DNA from: Chlorocebus sabaeus
Taxonomy: Eukaryota > Chordata > Mammalia > Primates > Cercopithecidae
NCBI RefSeq assembly: GCF_047675955.1
Contig: NC_132915.1
Coordinates: forward strand, 20,441,766-20,505,765
DNA: 64,000 bases
Direction of reading: 5' to 3'
The notes beneath the pieces are model-generated. The model was not told the DNA's origin. It saw only the letters and a list, made by a program, of their open reading frames with translations, and did no database searches. Each line of letters starts with the position of its first letter. Within the stretch, counting starts at the first letter, position 1. Positions 45,294-55,918 of this stretch are shown here, one piece after another. A program made the translations under genes and the position numbers.

Positions 45294-45592
45294 TTTGTTT
45301 GTTTGTTTGTTTTGATACGGAATTTCGCTGTGTCACCCAGGCTGGAGTGCAGTGGTGTGATCTTGGCTCACTGCAACCTCTGCCTCCTGGGTTCAAGATT
45401 CTCGTGCCTCAGCCTCCCAAGTAGCTGGGCTATAGGCGTGTGCCACCATGCACAGCTATCTTTTGTATTTTTAGTAGAGATAGGGTTTCACCATGTCAGC
45501 CACGCTGGTCTCAAACTCCTGACCTCAAGTGATCTGCCTGCCTTGGCCTCCCAAAGTGCTGGGATTCCAGGCATAAGCCAATACATCCGTCC
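45294..45592 (-). repeat. Alu with (GTTT)n tail
   Basis: Reverse Alu with tail GTTTGTTTGTTTGTTTTGAT at left. Flanked by AGCCAACTTTTT-like and GAGCTGACTTTTTT-like sites. Confidence 0.94.
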
Positions 45593-45599
45593 AAGAGCT

Positions 45600-45815
45600 G
45601 ACTTTTTTTGAGTCCTTGCTATGTGCTAAGAGTTCCAGATATTGGTTCAGCTTGGTGGGCATTTGCATAGAAAATAGTCTGGAAGAACTTATACTAGGAT
45701 GTAATAGTGATTGTCTTCAGGTGGTGAAATCAGGGTAAGTTCTGAGTTTCTTTTATGTTTTGATGATCACTGAATTTATTTCACTGGGTATGTATTCCTT
45801 TTGTAATCAGAAAAA
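45600..45815 (+). repeat. Old LINE 3' end (likely)
   Basis: GATTGTCTTCAGGTGGTGAA, TTTCTTTTATGTTTTGATG and GGGTATGTATTCCTTTTGTA resemble an L1M/HAL1 3' end continuing the fragment left of the Alu. Confidence 0.45.
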
Positions 45816-45835
45816 AACACCCTTTAAAACTAAGA

Positions 45836-45875
45836 GGGAGGGAGGGAGGGAGACGGAAGGAGAGAGAAAAAAGTG
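45836..45875 (+). repeat. G/A-rich tract with a G-quadruplex motif
   Basis: GGGAGGGAGGGAGGG at 45836-45850: four G3 runs with one-base loops, followed by further purine-rich sequence. Confidence 0.85.
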
Positions 45876-46269
45876 GAGAAATCTTGCAAGTTGTACGTGA
45901 AGAAACAAGTGAGTGGAGCTTATTCATATTGTTTTGATACACACACGAGCCAGGAGAGTGTGCTATGCTTCCATCTTCCTAAATCTTCTACTTTTAAAGT
46001 AGTGTACTTCAATTTCAAACGTGATAATCATATCTTTATTGTAGATTATTTGTACATAAAATAAAATATTTATAGTCAAGATTTAGTTTTCAAAATGTTT
46101 AAAATTTTTCAGAAAACCATAAAATGAAATAAAAGCAGTCAAACAGGAGGTTTCTGATTTCTCTAATAGATTTCCACATATAATCCATGAATCTTCATTT
46201 TTCTCCTTCCTGGAGTATGAATATAACTCAAAGGATAATGACAATGACAGTAGTGTCTCTCTCTCTCTC

Positions 46270-46571
46270 CTTTTTTTTTTTTTTTTTTTTTTTTTGAGAC
46301 AGAGTCTCACTCTGTTGACCAGGCTGGAGTGCAGTGGCATGATCTCGGCTCACTGCAACCTCTGCCTCCCAGGCAGATACTCCTGCCTCAACCTCCCGAG
46401 TAGCTGGAGTTACAGGCTGGCACCACCACATCCAGTCAATTTTTGTATTTATAGTAGAGACGGGGTGTCACAGTGTTGGCCAGGCTGGTCTCAAACTCCT
46501 GGCCTCAAGTGATCTGCCTGCCTTGGTCTCCCAAAGTGCTGGAATTACAGGTGTGAACCACCATGTCCGGC
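46270..46571 (-). repeat. Alu
   Basis: Reverse Alu after a CT-rich stretch and long T-run, head CCACCATGTCCGGC. Flanked by GACAGTAGTGTCTC-like and GACAGTCGTCTCTT-like sites. Confidence 0.94.
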
Positions 46572-47699
46572 TGACAGTCGTCTCTTTTGGACCTGCTCTT
46601 GTTAAATCTCTATATCCCAACACTTCTGTACCTCTGTAACCCAACATAATCCTGGATGGTCAAGCTCGCTCCTCAACAATGCTGACGTCTCTGCGCTGAG
46701 CCTATCTCCTGCCCCTTGCTTTGCCTGCCACTGTCTGCAGGATGTAGATTCTGGTGACAGAAATGTCTGAGATTCATGAGTGAGCCATGCTTGACTTTGC
46801 CACTATGATGTGGTCACTTCAAGGAGATCAGTGGAATTCTTGACAATTTTCTTTCAAGGGATCACAGCAGCTGCTTTGCTCCATTACACAAGTGGAGGAT
46901 TAATTCTTTTTAAATAAGGAGATCTTGCTTCTTTTTTCTTCTTTTCCTCCTTCTCACCCCCCTTTTTCTTCCTCTTCCTAGTTTTCTTCCTTTTTTCTTC
47001 TTTCCTTTTCTTTGCTAGTAAAGTTTGTTGTAAAACAAATCATAATTGCCAAAACTAGTAAAATAGAAAATTGAAATATATATACACACCTACATATGCA
47101 CATGTTTTGTATTTTTTTTACAATGTCCTTAATGTCACAACATTAATTCTTATTTTTTTCTCACCTTTGTTCTTTAGAATGGAAACAGGAGGCAGCCCTC
47201 TGACATCATCTAGTTCCCTAGCAAAACACATCCACCAAATGATAATCTGCATTTCTCTTTGTTTTAGGATATTTTACCTTTACCTTTGTAATCATGGTAA
47301 TTTACTGCTAGTTTGCATGTTGGACGAAACCCAAGTGATATTTTTGTTGCAAAGATGACAACAAAAACTGAGTTATGTGGAAACTTCTCAGTTCTAAGAA
47401 GAAGGTGTCAAAAGCTTACGAGAAGATTAGATGATACCCCTGGAGGTGTTAGATGCATTGACAAGTTCACATCTCCCATCTTCCACGACATTTTTAGGTT
47501 GAGCCATATGATATTGCTGGGTGTCCTCGTCTAAAATAGTTGATTATCGTCAGTTTCACATCGTTCAACTTAAAGTAATGAACTGTGGATTGATATGGCA
47601 AAATGAGGAAAGATGACCTGGAACAGGATAGCTGAAGTGTTGCAATTTTTTTAAAAAAGTTTTATTGACTTCTATCAGTCTTAGTTAACATATATCCCC
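46572..47699. other. Unique flank, no gene recognised
   Basis: About 1.1 kb with no confident repeat. A T/C-rich tract spans 46928-47012. Short open frames (47071-47358, 47313-47534) are unrecognised. Confidence 0.4.
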
Positions 47700-47780
47700 T
47701 TAACCCATTTCCCATTTGCCCTGAGAATACCGCACTGGCAGTGAGCTGCACATTTTTTTTCTAAACGGGGAATGGGTTAA
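47700..47780. mobile_element. Short TTAA-flanked inverted-repeat element (piggyBac-like)
   Basis: TTAA at 47700-47703 and 47777-47780 flank 73 bases. The ends pair as CCCATTTCCCATTTGC against CCCATTCCCCGTTTAG (13 of 16). TTAA duplication and CCC termini are the piggyBac signature. No coding capacity. It may be one of the known MER75/MER85-class elements. Confidence 0.65.
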
Positions 47781-47987
47781 GGATGGGTTGGACATAGCCA
47801 ACCTTCTCTCAAAATACTGACAGGCATATTGAGGTTCATATATCCTCCTTGTAGCTAGTAAGTCAGATCAATTTCTACCTTAATGAATATTTACTAAGCA
47901 CCAATTGTGTCAGGTTATAATAGATATGGAAACACACTCTTTCTTCAAGGAACATTGCATCTATGGGAAGGAAAGCACAGGACCAGT

Positions 47988-48848
47988 TGTGATGGTTAAT
48001 ATTCAGTGTCGACTTGATTGGATTGAAGGATGCAAGGTATTGTTTCTGGCTGTATCTGGTGTTTCTGGGTGTTGCCAGAAGAGATTAACATTTGAATCAG
48101 TGGACTGGGAGAGGAAGACCCACTCTCAGAAAGACCCACCCACAATGTGGGTGGGCATCATCCAATCAGATGCCAGCACAGCTAGAAAAAGCAGGTAGAA
48201 GGTGGAGGGTGCTGACTTACTGCGTCTTCCAGACTACATCTTTCTTCTGTGCTGATGCTTTCTGTCCTTGAACATCAGACTCCAAGTTCTTCAACTTTTT
48301 GACTCTTGGACTTACCAGTGGGTTTGCCAAGGGCTTTTGGGCCTTTGGCCACAAACTGAAGGCTGCACTGTCAGCTTCCCTACTTTTTTTTTTTTTTGAA
48401 ATGGAGTCTCGCTCTTGTTGCCCAGGCTGGAGTGCAGAGCAGCCATCTCCGCTCACTGTAACCTCCGCTTCCTGAGTTCAAGCAATTCTCCTGCCTCAGC
48501 CTCCCTAGTAGCTGGGATTACAGGCGCATGCCACCACCCCCAGCTAATTTCCGTAGAAATGGGGTTTTGCCACGTTGGCCAGGCTGGTCTTGAACTCCTG
48601 ACCTCAGGTGATCAGCGCACCTCAGCCTCCCAAAACGCTGGGATTACAGGTGTGAGCCACTGCGCCTGGCCATTTCCTACTTTTGAGGTTTTGAGACTCG
48701 TACTGGCTTCCTGGCTCCTCAGCTTGCATACAGCCTATCGTGGGATTTCACCTTGTGATTATGTGAGTCAATACTCCTTAATAAATTCCCTTTCATATAC
48801 ACATCTGTCCTGCTAATTCTTTTCCTCTAGAGAATCATGACTAATACA
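47988..48848 (+). mobile_element. Solo LTR (ERVL/MaLR class) with an Alu inside
   Basis: TG...CA boundaries: TGTGATGGTTAATATTCAG at the left, GAATCATGACTAATACA at the right. Candidate 5-bp duplication CCAGT (47983-47987) and CCAAT (48849-48853). Interior text TCAGACTCCAAGTTCTTCAA, CTCCTCAGCTTGCATACAGC and TAATAAATTCCCTTTCATAT fits a primate LTR with polyadenylation region. About 570 bases without the Alu. Family not settled. Confidence 0.75.
48385..48671 (-). repeat. Alu inside the solo LTR
   Basis: Reverse Alu flanked by TTCCCTACTTTT and TTTCCTACTTTT. Lacks part of the A-rich middle (CTAATTTCCGTAGAAATGGG). Confidence 0.95.
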
Positions 48849-48853
48849 CCAAT

Positions 48854-49605
48854 TATGCTATAATATACTAATTTTCATGAAGGATGCATGTTCAATATAC
48901 AACAGAAATCTGGAAGAAGTACCCACGACTGCTCGGGGGAAACAGGAAGCCTTCACAAAAGTGGATCAAAGTCGATTCAGATTATGGAAACACAAATAAA
49001 TAAGGATCATTTCTATAGCGTTTTCTCACAAGATACTTGGCCAGAATTCGGTATTTTTCAAGATGACAGGAATCATAAATAGCTGATGTTGCTGGAAGTT
49101 GTATCATGAGTAGGTAGAATGGCAAGAAGGAACTTGATTCCTGCCAAAGGAAACACTAAAGGACATTGCTGGGATTCCAGTCACGAGATTGCAGCAGTGA
49201 GATATCCTGCCTAGACAGGGGAGAAACCTGCCCTCAACCTTAAGAAATCGCGTTGGATGTAAAAGACAGGGCTTTAAAAAAATAATAATAAAGCAAGTTC
49301 TATCTACTGGATTAAATTAACCGAGGTGACTCAAGCATCTCTTGAGGAAAGGACTTCTTTTGCCCCTGCTTGAATATATCTTTCTTTCAGAAATATTTAA
49401 GGAACATTCCTTTGGGGGTAAGGCTTTTAGTCTTAAAACAGAAAGTCTTCCGGATGCTCATTTCAGTTCCTTGTACTCTGTATGTTCCTCAGCTATCTCA
49501 TTAGCCATCCTTGCGTTAGGCTTCCACAGCCTCTCCCACCACGATCTCCTATGAGACATTTCAAAGTATAGCTGATTTCACTATCCATCCGTTTATTAGT
49601 TCAAT
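48854..49605. other. Unique flank, nothing recognised
   Basis: No confident repeat or gene. Short open frames at 48888-49082 and 49342-49554 are unrecognised. Confidence 0.4.
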
Positions 49606-49618
49606 AAATAATTCTTTC

Positions 49619-49927
49619 TTTCTTTTTTTTTTTTTTTTTTTTTTTTGAGGTGGAGTCTCATTCAGCCACCCAGGTTGAAGTGCAGTGGCGTGATCTCGGC
49701 TCATCATAACCACCATTTCCCGGGTTCAAGTGATTCTCCCTTCTCAGCCTCCCGAGTAGCTGGGATTACAGGCAACCGCCATCATGACTGGCTAATTTTT
49801 GTATTTTAGTAGAGACAAGGTTTCACCATGTTGGTCAGGCTGGTCTTGAACTCCTGACCTCAGGTGATCCGCCTGCCTCGGCCTCCCAAAGGGCTGGGAT
49901 TACAGGTGTGAGCCACTGTGTCTGGCC
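49619..49927 (-). repeat. Alu
   Basis: Reverse Alu with a long T-run. Flanked by ATAAATAATTCTTTC and ATAAATAATTATTTC. Confidence 0.95.
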
Positions 49928-49929
49928 AT

Positions 49930-50045
49930 AAATAATTATTTCTGTTTACTGCTATGTGCCAGAAACTGTTCTAGGTGCTGAGGACACAATCAAAGTGCCT
50001 GCTTCTCAGGGAGCATTTTCATTCAATTCTATGAGGTGCACTATC
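49930..50045 (+). repeat. MIR/L2-like fragment
   Basis: GCTATGTGCCAGAAACTGTT, CTAGGTGCTGAGGACACAAT and CTTCTCAGGGAGCATTTTC resemble an ancient mammalian repeat tail. Family uncertain. Confidence 0.5.
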
Positions 50046-51245
50046 CTGACTTTGCCTAGTCAGGTGAGATATGCAATTGACTTATTATAAAATCAATAAT
50101 CCTTGCACACTTCACTTTCATCCATTTCTATATGTTTGCTAACACATAAAGGAACCAATAAGGATAAAACATGCAGTCGGAATTATGATGATTTTAATAC
50201 ATCTCCACCAATCTTGACATTTTTTTCCACAAGAATTTCAGTCAACACCATGCAAATCTGAGGAAGTGTTTATACCCAGTTGACATAAAGAAAAGATTTA
50301 GCTGGGTTTATTTTGGTCTTACTAGAGCCCAATCCTTTTAAAGAATTAAATAGTATGTGTTTAGTTTGGATACATATGGTTTAATATACAGATAATTTTG
50401 AAATTTCCCTTTTCAATATTATTTAAGAAACTGGGTAATCACCTCAGTGCAATCATAATTTCCTATCAACCGCTACATTTCTATTTTTCCAAGTGAGCTA
50501 CTTTAAAGGTTTATTTTCAGCATTACAGAAGACATTAAACAAGTCCACTCAGGCACAGAAAGAGCATTAGGTGGGACCAGCAGAAAATATAGATATAGTC
50601 ACATGCCATGATTTTAAGTCAATGAACTAACATGGATCTGTAATTAACACCTATATAGGGAACAAGCTTACCTTGGTTAAGAAAACAAGCTACTTCAGTT
50701 AACTCTGGCCTCAAAACTAATGAAAGTCCATCGCAATTTTTATCTTGAAACCAGAATCATGAGGACAGCTGGATGACAGAGCAGCTGAGAGCCACTGCAA
50801 CGAATGCCAGGGCAGCTCTGTGCCAGTCATCACTGATAGGAGGTGAGGGACATGTTAAGGAACAGGAGGGTCTTACGGGAACTGCAGGAGGCAATAGGGA
50901 GGCACCTGCCTTGAAAAAGAAGACCTGCTTCCTTTTCCCTGATTACTGAATATTACTGGCATCTGTCTGCCTGTAACACCTGCCCGTCCAAATACAATAC
51001 TTGGAATGATCTTTGCTTACTCACTCCTATAGTCATTACTCCTTTCACCTAAAGGGACAGAACACATTGAACTTATTACTTAATTTGATTGTTCACAGAC
51101 ACTAATCCTGGTAATGGTGTAAATCTGTTCTGTCTTTGATCCAAGAATACAAAACAAAGAGCCAGGAATATTTTTAGTTCTGACTCATTGAGATATGAAA
51201 GTAGCTATAATAAGAGCAATATATAAAAGTTTAAATACATTAATT
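50046..51245. other. Unique flank, 1.2 kb without recognisable repeats
   Basis: AT-rich single-copy-looking sequence. Nothing coding recognised. Confidence 0.45.
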
Positions 51246-52400
51246 ATACCTTGATATGTATATAGTTAGGGTATAAGCAGGAGCAGGAGGAGGAGGCCGT
51301 AGGGCCCTATCCAGCTTCCTTTCAGGACCAAAACTCACCGACTTCCCCCCACCCCCCAGCTTCTGAAAGTTGCCAGTGGTTTACAGCTGTGTTCCTCTCC
51401 GTTGCCCTGGGAAGAAGACAGCTGACTCCCCCAAGCCCAATTCCCCTCCCCAGGAGCAGCCCACATCTAATGACTAGTTAATGAAGGGGTAGAAGGACTT
51501 GGCTCCTTTGTCTAGATATAGGACAACTTTCGAAAGCTGTCCCAACTCCAGAAATTTTCTTTTTTTTTTCTTTTTATTATACTTAAAGTTCTAGGGTACA
51601 TGTGCACAACGTGCAGGTTTGTTATATACGTGCCGTGTTGGTTTGCTGCACCTATCGACTCATCGTTTACATTAGGTTTTTATCCTAATGCTATCCCTCC
51701 CCCAGTCCCCCACTCCCTGACAGGTCCCAGTGTGTGATGTTCCCCACCCTATGTCCAAGTGTTCTCATTGTTCAATTCCCACCTATGAGTGAGAACATGC
51801 AGTGTTTGGTTTTTTGTCCTCGCGATAGTTTGCTCAGAATGATGGTTTCCAGCTTCATCCATGTCGCTACAGAGGACACGAACGCACCCTTTTTTATGGC
51901 TGCATAGTATTCCATGGTGTATATGTACCACATTTTCTTAATCCAGTCTGTCATTGATGGGCATTTGGGTTGGTTCCAAGTCTTTGCTATTGTGAATAGT
52001 GCTTCATTAAACATATGTGTAAATGTGTCTTTATAGTGGCATGATTTATAATCCTTTGGGCATATACCCAGTAATGGGCTCACTGGGTCAAATGGTATTT
52101 CTAGTTCTAGATCCTTGAGGAATCGCCACACTGTCTTCCACAATGGTTGAACTGGTTTACACTCCCACAACAGTGTAAAATCGTTCCTATTTCTTCACAT
52201 CCTCTCCAGTACCTGTTGTGTCCTGATTTTTTAAAAGTCAGAAATTTTCATAGGCTCAGCTGAGGCCTCTGTTGCAACTCCTCTGCCACTTGAATTCTCC
52301 CTCTCCCTAGCCCTGCTTCCCTCATTCTCCTACAGGGGTTATTCCCAAGAGCACTCCCTGTAAACCACAGAGAATCTGTGATTGTAAAGATATTTACTCT
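51246..52400. repeat. Possible old LTR, split by a young L1
   Basis: The GC-richer blocks on either side of the L1 (CTTCCTTTCAGGACCAAAAC, GGACAACTTTCGAAAGCTGT; and CCCTGCTTCCCTCATTCTCC, CTCCCTGTAAACCACAGAG) read as one LTR-like unit. I cannot name the family. The L1 occupies 51560-52238. Confidence 0.4.
51560..52238 (-). mobile_element. Young 5'-truncated L1 (L1PA-type), minus strand
   Basis: Reverse-strand L1 3' end: T-rich tail at the left, then the reverse complement of the 3' UTR (GTACATGTGCACAACGTGCA) and ORF2 3' end (ATGGCTGCATAGTATTCCAT, CATATACCCAGTAATGGG). It is truncated after about 0.67 kb. A perfect 11-bp duplication CAGAAATTTTC occurs at 51549-51559 and 52239-52249. Low decay suggests a late primate insertion. 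Confidence 0.93.
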
Positions 52401-52425
52401 GAAAAAGTAATTAGAAACAGCAGCC

Positions 52426-52725
52426 GGCCGGGCACGGTGGCTCAAGCCTGTAATCCCAGCACTTTGGGAGGCCGAGACAGGCTGATCACGAGGTCAGGAG
52501 ATCGAGACCATCCTGGCTAACACGGTGAAACCCCGTCTCTACTAAAAAGTACAAAAAACTAGCCGGGCGAGGTGGCGGGCGCCTGTAGTCCCAGCTACTC
52601 CAGAGGCTGAGGCAGGAGAATGGCGTAAACCCGGGAGGAGGAGCTTGCGGTGAGCAGACATCCGGCCACTGCACTCCAGCCTGGGTGACAGAGCAAGACT
52701 CCGTCTCAAAAAAAAAAAAAAAAAA
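52426..52725 (+). repeat. AluY of Old World monkey type (AluYR-like)
   Basis: Forward Alu starting GGCCGGGCACGGTGGCTCAA with AAACTAGCCGGGCGAGGTGG, AATGGCGTAAACCCGGGAGG and CATCCGGCCACTGCACTCC. Perfect 13-bp duplication AGAAACAGCAGCC at 52413-52425 and 52726-52738. Very little decay. Confidence 0.95.
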
Positions 52726-52739
52726 AGAAACAGCAGCCA

Positions 52740-55103
52740 ACGACCCCTCCAAAGCACTGCTGCCCAAGGAATCCCCACCTACCCTCCAAAGCATTTCCAC
52801 CCACAGCAGCCCCTCTGGAGTGCTTCTCTTTGTGGCCTTCCATTGCTTCACCAGAGCCCTATCATCCCCAGCACCCAATGGAGTTCTCTTGCCAGTGGTC
52901 TGGGAGCACCTTGGTTTCCCCAGGCCATCCAGTAGTCAACCACAAGAGACCAGAGAACAAAGCCACAGGCCCAGTTGCAACCACCTGGGGTTAGAGCACT
53001 CAGCCTAGGAGTGTGGAGCTGAGCCTTGGCCCTCTGAAAGCATCCAGAAATGAAACCATTCATCTATACCTACATTGCACCACAGTCAAACCCTCAAACA
53101 TGAAATTATAAAGCCAAAGGACAGCAGCTTAAAAGGAAAGGAAGGACATCAGCCTTCGCACGTGAGAAAGAACCAGCACGAGAACTCTGACAGCTCTAAA
53201 AGCCGGTGTCTTCTTACCCCCAAATGATCACACTAGCTCCCTGGCAGTGCTGCTTAACCAGATGGAGATAGCTGAAATCTTCGAAACAGGATTCAGTGTT
53301 TGTGTGACAAGGAAACTCATCAGGAAACAAGAGAAGGTTGAAACCCAATCCAAGTAAAGCTGTAAAACAATCCAAGTTGAAAGATGAAATAACTATTTCA
53401 AGAAAGAACCCAACTCCACTTCTGCAAGTACAAAATTTCCTACAGGAATTTCAAAATGCAATCGGAAGCATTAACGGTAGAAGAGGCCAAGCTAAGGAAA
53501 GAATCTCTGACATTGAAGACTGCTCCATCAAGGAAAATCAAGCAGACAAAAATAGAAAAAAAATGTTTAATGATCAAACCTCTAAGAAAGATGGGATTGT
53601 GTAAAGAGAACAAAACAACGACTCAGTAGCAATCCTGAAAGATGAGAAGACAGAACATCCAATTTGGAGAACATATTTTAAGATATTGCCCACAAAAACT
53701 CCCCCAGTCTGCCTAGAGAGGTGAGCATGCAAATTCAAGAAATTCACAGAACCCCTATCAGTTGCTATACCCGATGACCATCCCCAAGATACATAGTCAT
53801 TTGGTTCTCCAAGGTCGACACAGAAGAAAAAATCTTACAGGCAGCTAGAGAACAGGGGCCAGTTACTGTGAAAGGAACCCCAACAGGCTAAAAGCAGACC
53901 TTTCAGCAGAAACTTTACAAGCCAGAAGGGACTGGGGGCCTATTTTGAACATTCTTAAAGAAAAGAAATTCCAACCAAGAATTTCATGTCCCACCAAAGT
54001 AAGTTTTGTAAGCAAGGGAGAAATTAAATCCTTTTCATTTGAAATACAAACCTTGCATGTAAATGGTCTAAACGCTCTGCTGAAAAAACATAGGGTGGCA
54101 AATTGGATAAAGAAGCAAGTCCCAACTGTCTGCAAGAGACTTGTCTCATAATATTAACACCCATTGGCCCAAAGGAAAAGGATGGAGAAAGATCTATCGG
54201 GTGAACAGAAAACAAAACAAAGAGCTGGGGTTCCTATTCTTACATAAGATAAAACAGACTTTAAACCATCAACAATCAGAAATGACAAAGAAGGGAATTA
54301 CATAATGATAAAGGACTCAATCCAACAAGAAGAGTTAACTATCCTAAGTATATACTCTCACCCAACCTGAAGCACGAAGATGTATAAGTTCTTAGAGATG
54401 TACAAAGAGATTTAGACAACCACACAATTACAGTGGGAGAAGTCAACCCTGCACTTACAGTGTTAGACAGATCAAACTCGACATGTGACCAATTGTACCT
54501 AATAGCTACAGAAAACTTCAACCAACAAAAATATAATATATTAATACATCCTTCTCATTTGTACATAGCACATACTCTAAGATCAACCACATGCATGACC
54601 ATAAAGTGAGTCTCAGCAGATTCAAAAAAGCAAAATCATACCAATGACACTCTCAGGTGACTGCTCAATGAAAACAGAAATCAATGCCAAGAAGATATAT
54701 CAAAACCATACAATTACATGGAAGTTAAATAACCTGCTTCTGAATGACTTTCGCATAAAGAGTGAAATTAAGACAGAAATAAAAAATTCTATGAAAATAA
54801 TGGAAATAGAGACAGAACACAGCAGACTCTCTGGGACACAGCTAAAGCAATGTAAAGAGGAAAGTTTATAGTGCTTACTGCCTACCTATGTAGTTAGAAA
54901 ATTTTCAAATTAAGAACCAATATCGCACCTGAGGAATTAGAAAAACAAGAGCAAACCAACCACAAAGCTACCTGAATAAAAGAAATATCCCAAATCAGAG
55001 CTGAAGTGAATGAATTTGAGATGCAAAAATCCATATAAAAGATTAACAAAACTGGTAATTGGTTTTTTGCAAGAATAAACAAGATTGACAGAAGAAAATT
55101 CTA
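52740..55103 (+). repeat. L1P 5' half: 5' UTR, ORF1 and start of ORF2
   Basis: Plus-strand L1 related to the one at 12.6 kb. 5' UTR to about 53270 (GTGTCTTCTTACCCCCAAAT, CACACTAGCTCCCTGGCAG), ORF1 remnants 53300-54120, ORF2 endonuclease start from about 54250. It stops near 55103 without a 3' part. Stops interrupt both frames. Confidence 0.85.
53300..54120 (+). pseudogene. L1 ORF1 remnant (second copy)
   Basis: The frame at 53338-53604 contains GRRGQAKERISDIEDCSIKE, like the coiled-coil to RRM joint of L1 ORF1p. Stops and frameshifts break the rest. Non-functional. Confidence 0.75.
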
Positions 55104-55175
55104 GGCATGGTATCTTATCATGCCTGGGGTCCCTAAGTAATTAGACTTAAATTCTAGAAAAATCACCCAGAATAG

Positions 55176-55488
55176 GCCGGGCGCGGTGGCTCAAGCCTGT
55201 AATCCCAGCACTTTGGGAGGCCGAGATGGGCGGATCACGAGGTCAGGAGATCGAGACCATCCTGGCTAACACGGTGAAACCCCATCTCTACTAAAAAATA
55301 CCAAAAAAACTAGCCAGGCGAGGTGGCGGGCGCCTGTAGTCCCAGCTACTCGGGAGGCTGAGGCAGGAGAATGGCGTAAACCTGGGAGAAGGAGCTTGTA
55401 GTGAGCCGAGATCCGGCCACTGCACTCCAGCCTGGGCGACAGAGCGAGACTCCGTCTCAAAACAAAAAACAAAAAACAAAAAAGAAAC
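55176..55488 (+). repeat. Second AluY of Old World monkey type (AluYR-like)
   Basis: Starts GGCCGGGCGCGGTGGCTCAA, with AAACTAGCCAGGCGAGGTGG, AATGGCGTAAACCTGGGAG and GATCCGGCCACTGCACTCC, ending in an AAAAAC-type tail. Perfect 13-bp duplication ATCACCCAGAATA at 55163-55175 and 55489-55501. Confidence 0.96.
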
Positions 55489-55583
55489 ATCACCCAGAAT
55501 AAAGGAATGATAACAGGTTGTGTGGGGATGAGGCTGGAGACAGGGAGACTAATAAGAAAGTTGATTCAGAAACTATTTTTTAA

Positions 55584-55918
55584 GGCCGGGCATGGTGGCT
55601 CACGCCTGTAATCTCAGCACTTTGGGAGGCTGAGGGAGGCAGACGAGGAGGTCAAGAGATCAAGACCATCCTGACCAATATGGTAAAACCCCATCTCTGC
55701 TAAAAATACAAAAATTAGCCGGGTGTGGTGGCATGTGCCTGTAATCCCAGCTACTCAGGAGGCTGAGGCAGGAGAATAGCATGAACCCAGGAGGCAGAGG
55801 TTGCAGTGAGCTGAGATCATGCCATTGCACTCCAGCCTGGGTGAGAAGTGAGACTTCATCTCAAAAAAAAAAAAAAAAAAAAAAAAAAGAAAGAAAGAAA
55901 GAAAGAAAGAAATACAAA
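55584..55918 (+). repeat. Alu with long A-tail and (GAAA)n
   Basis: Forward Alu GGCCGGGCATGGTGGC to GACTTCATCTC, a 28-A run, then GAAA units to about 55910. Confidence 0.95.
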
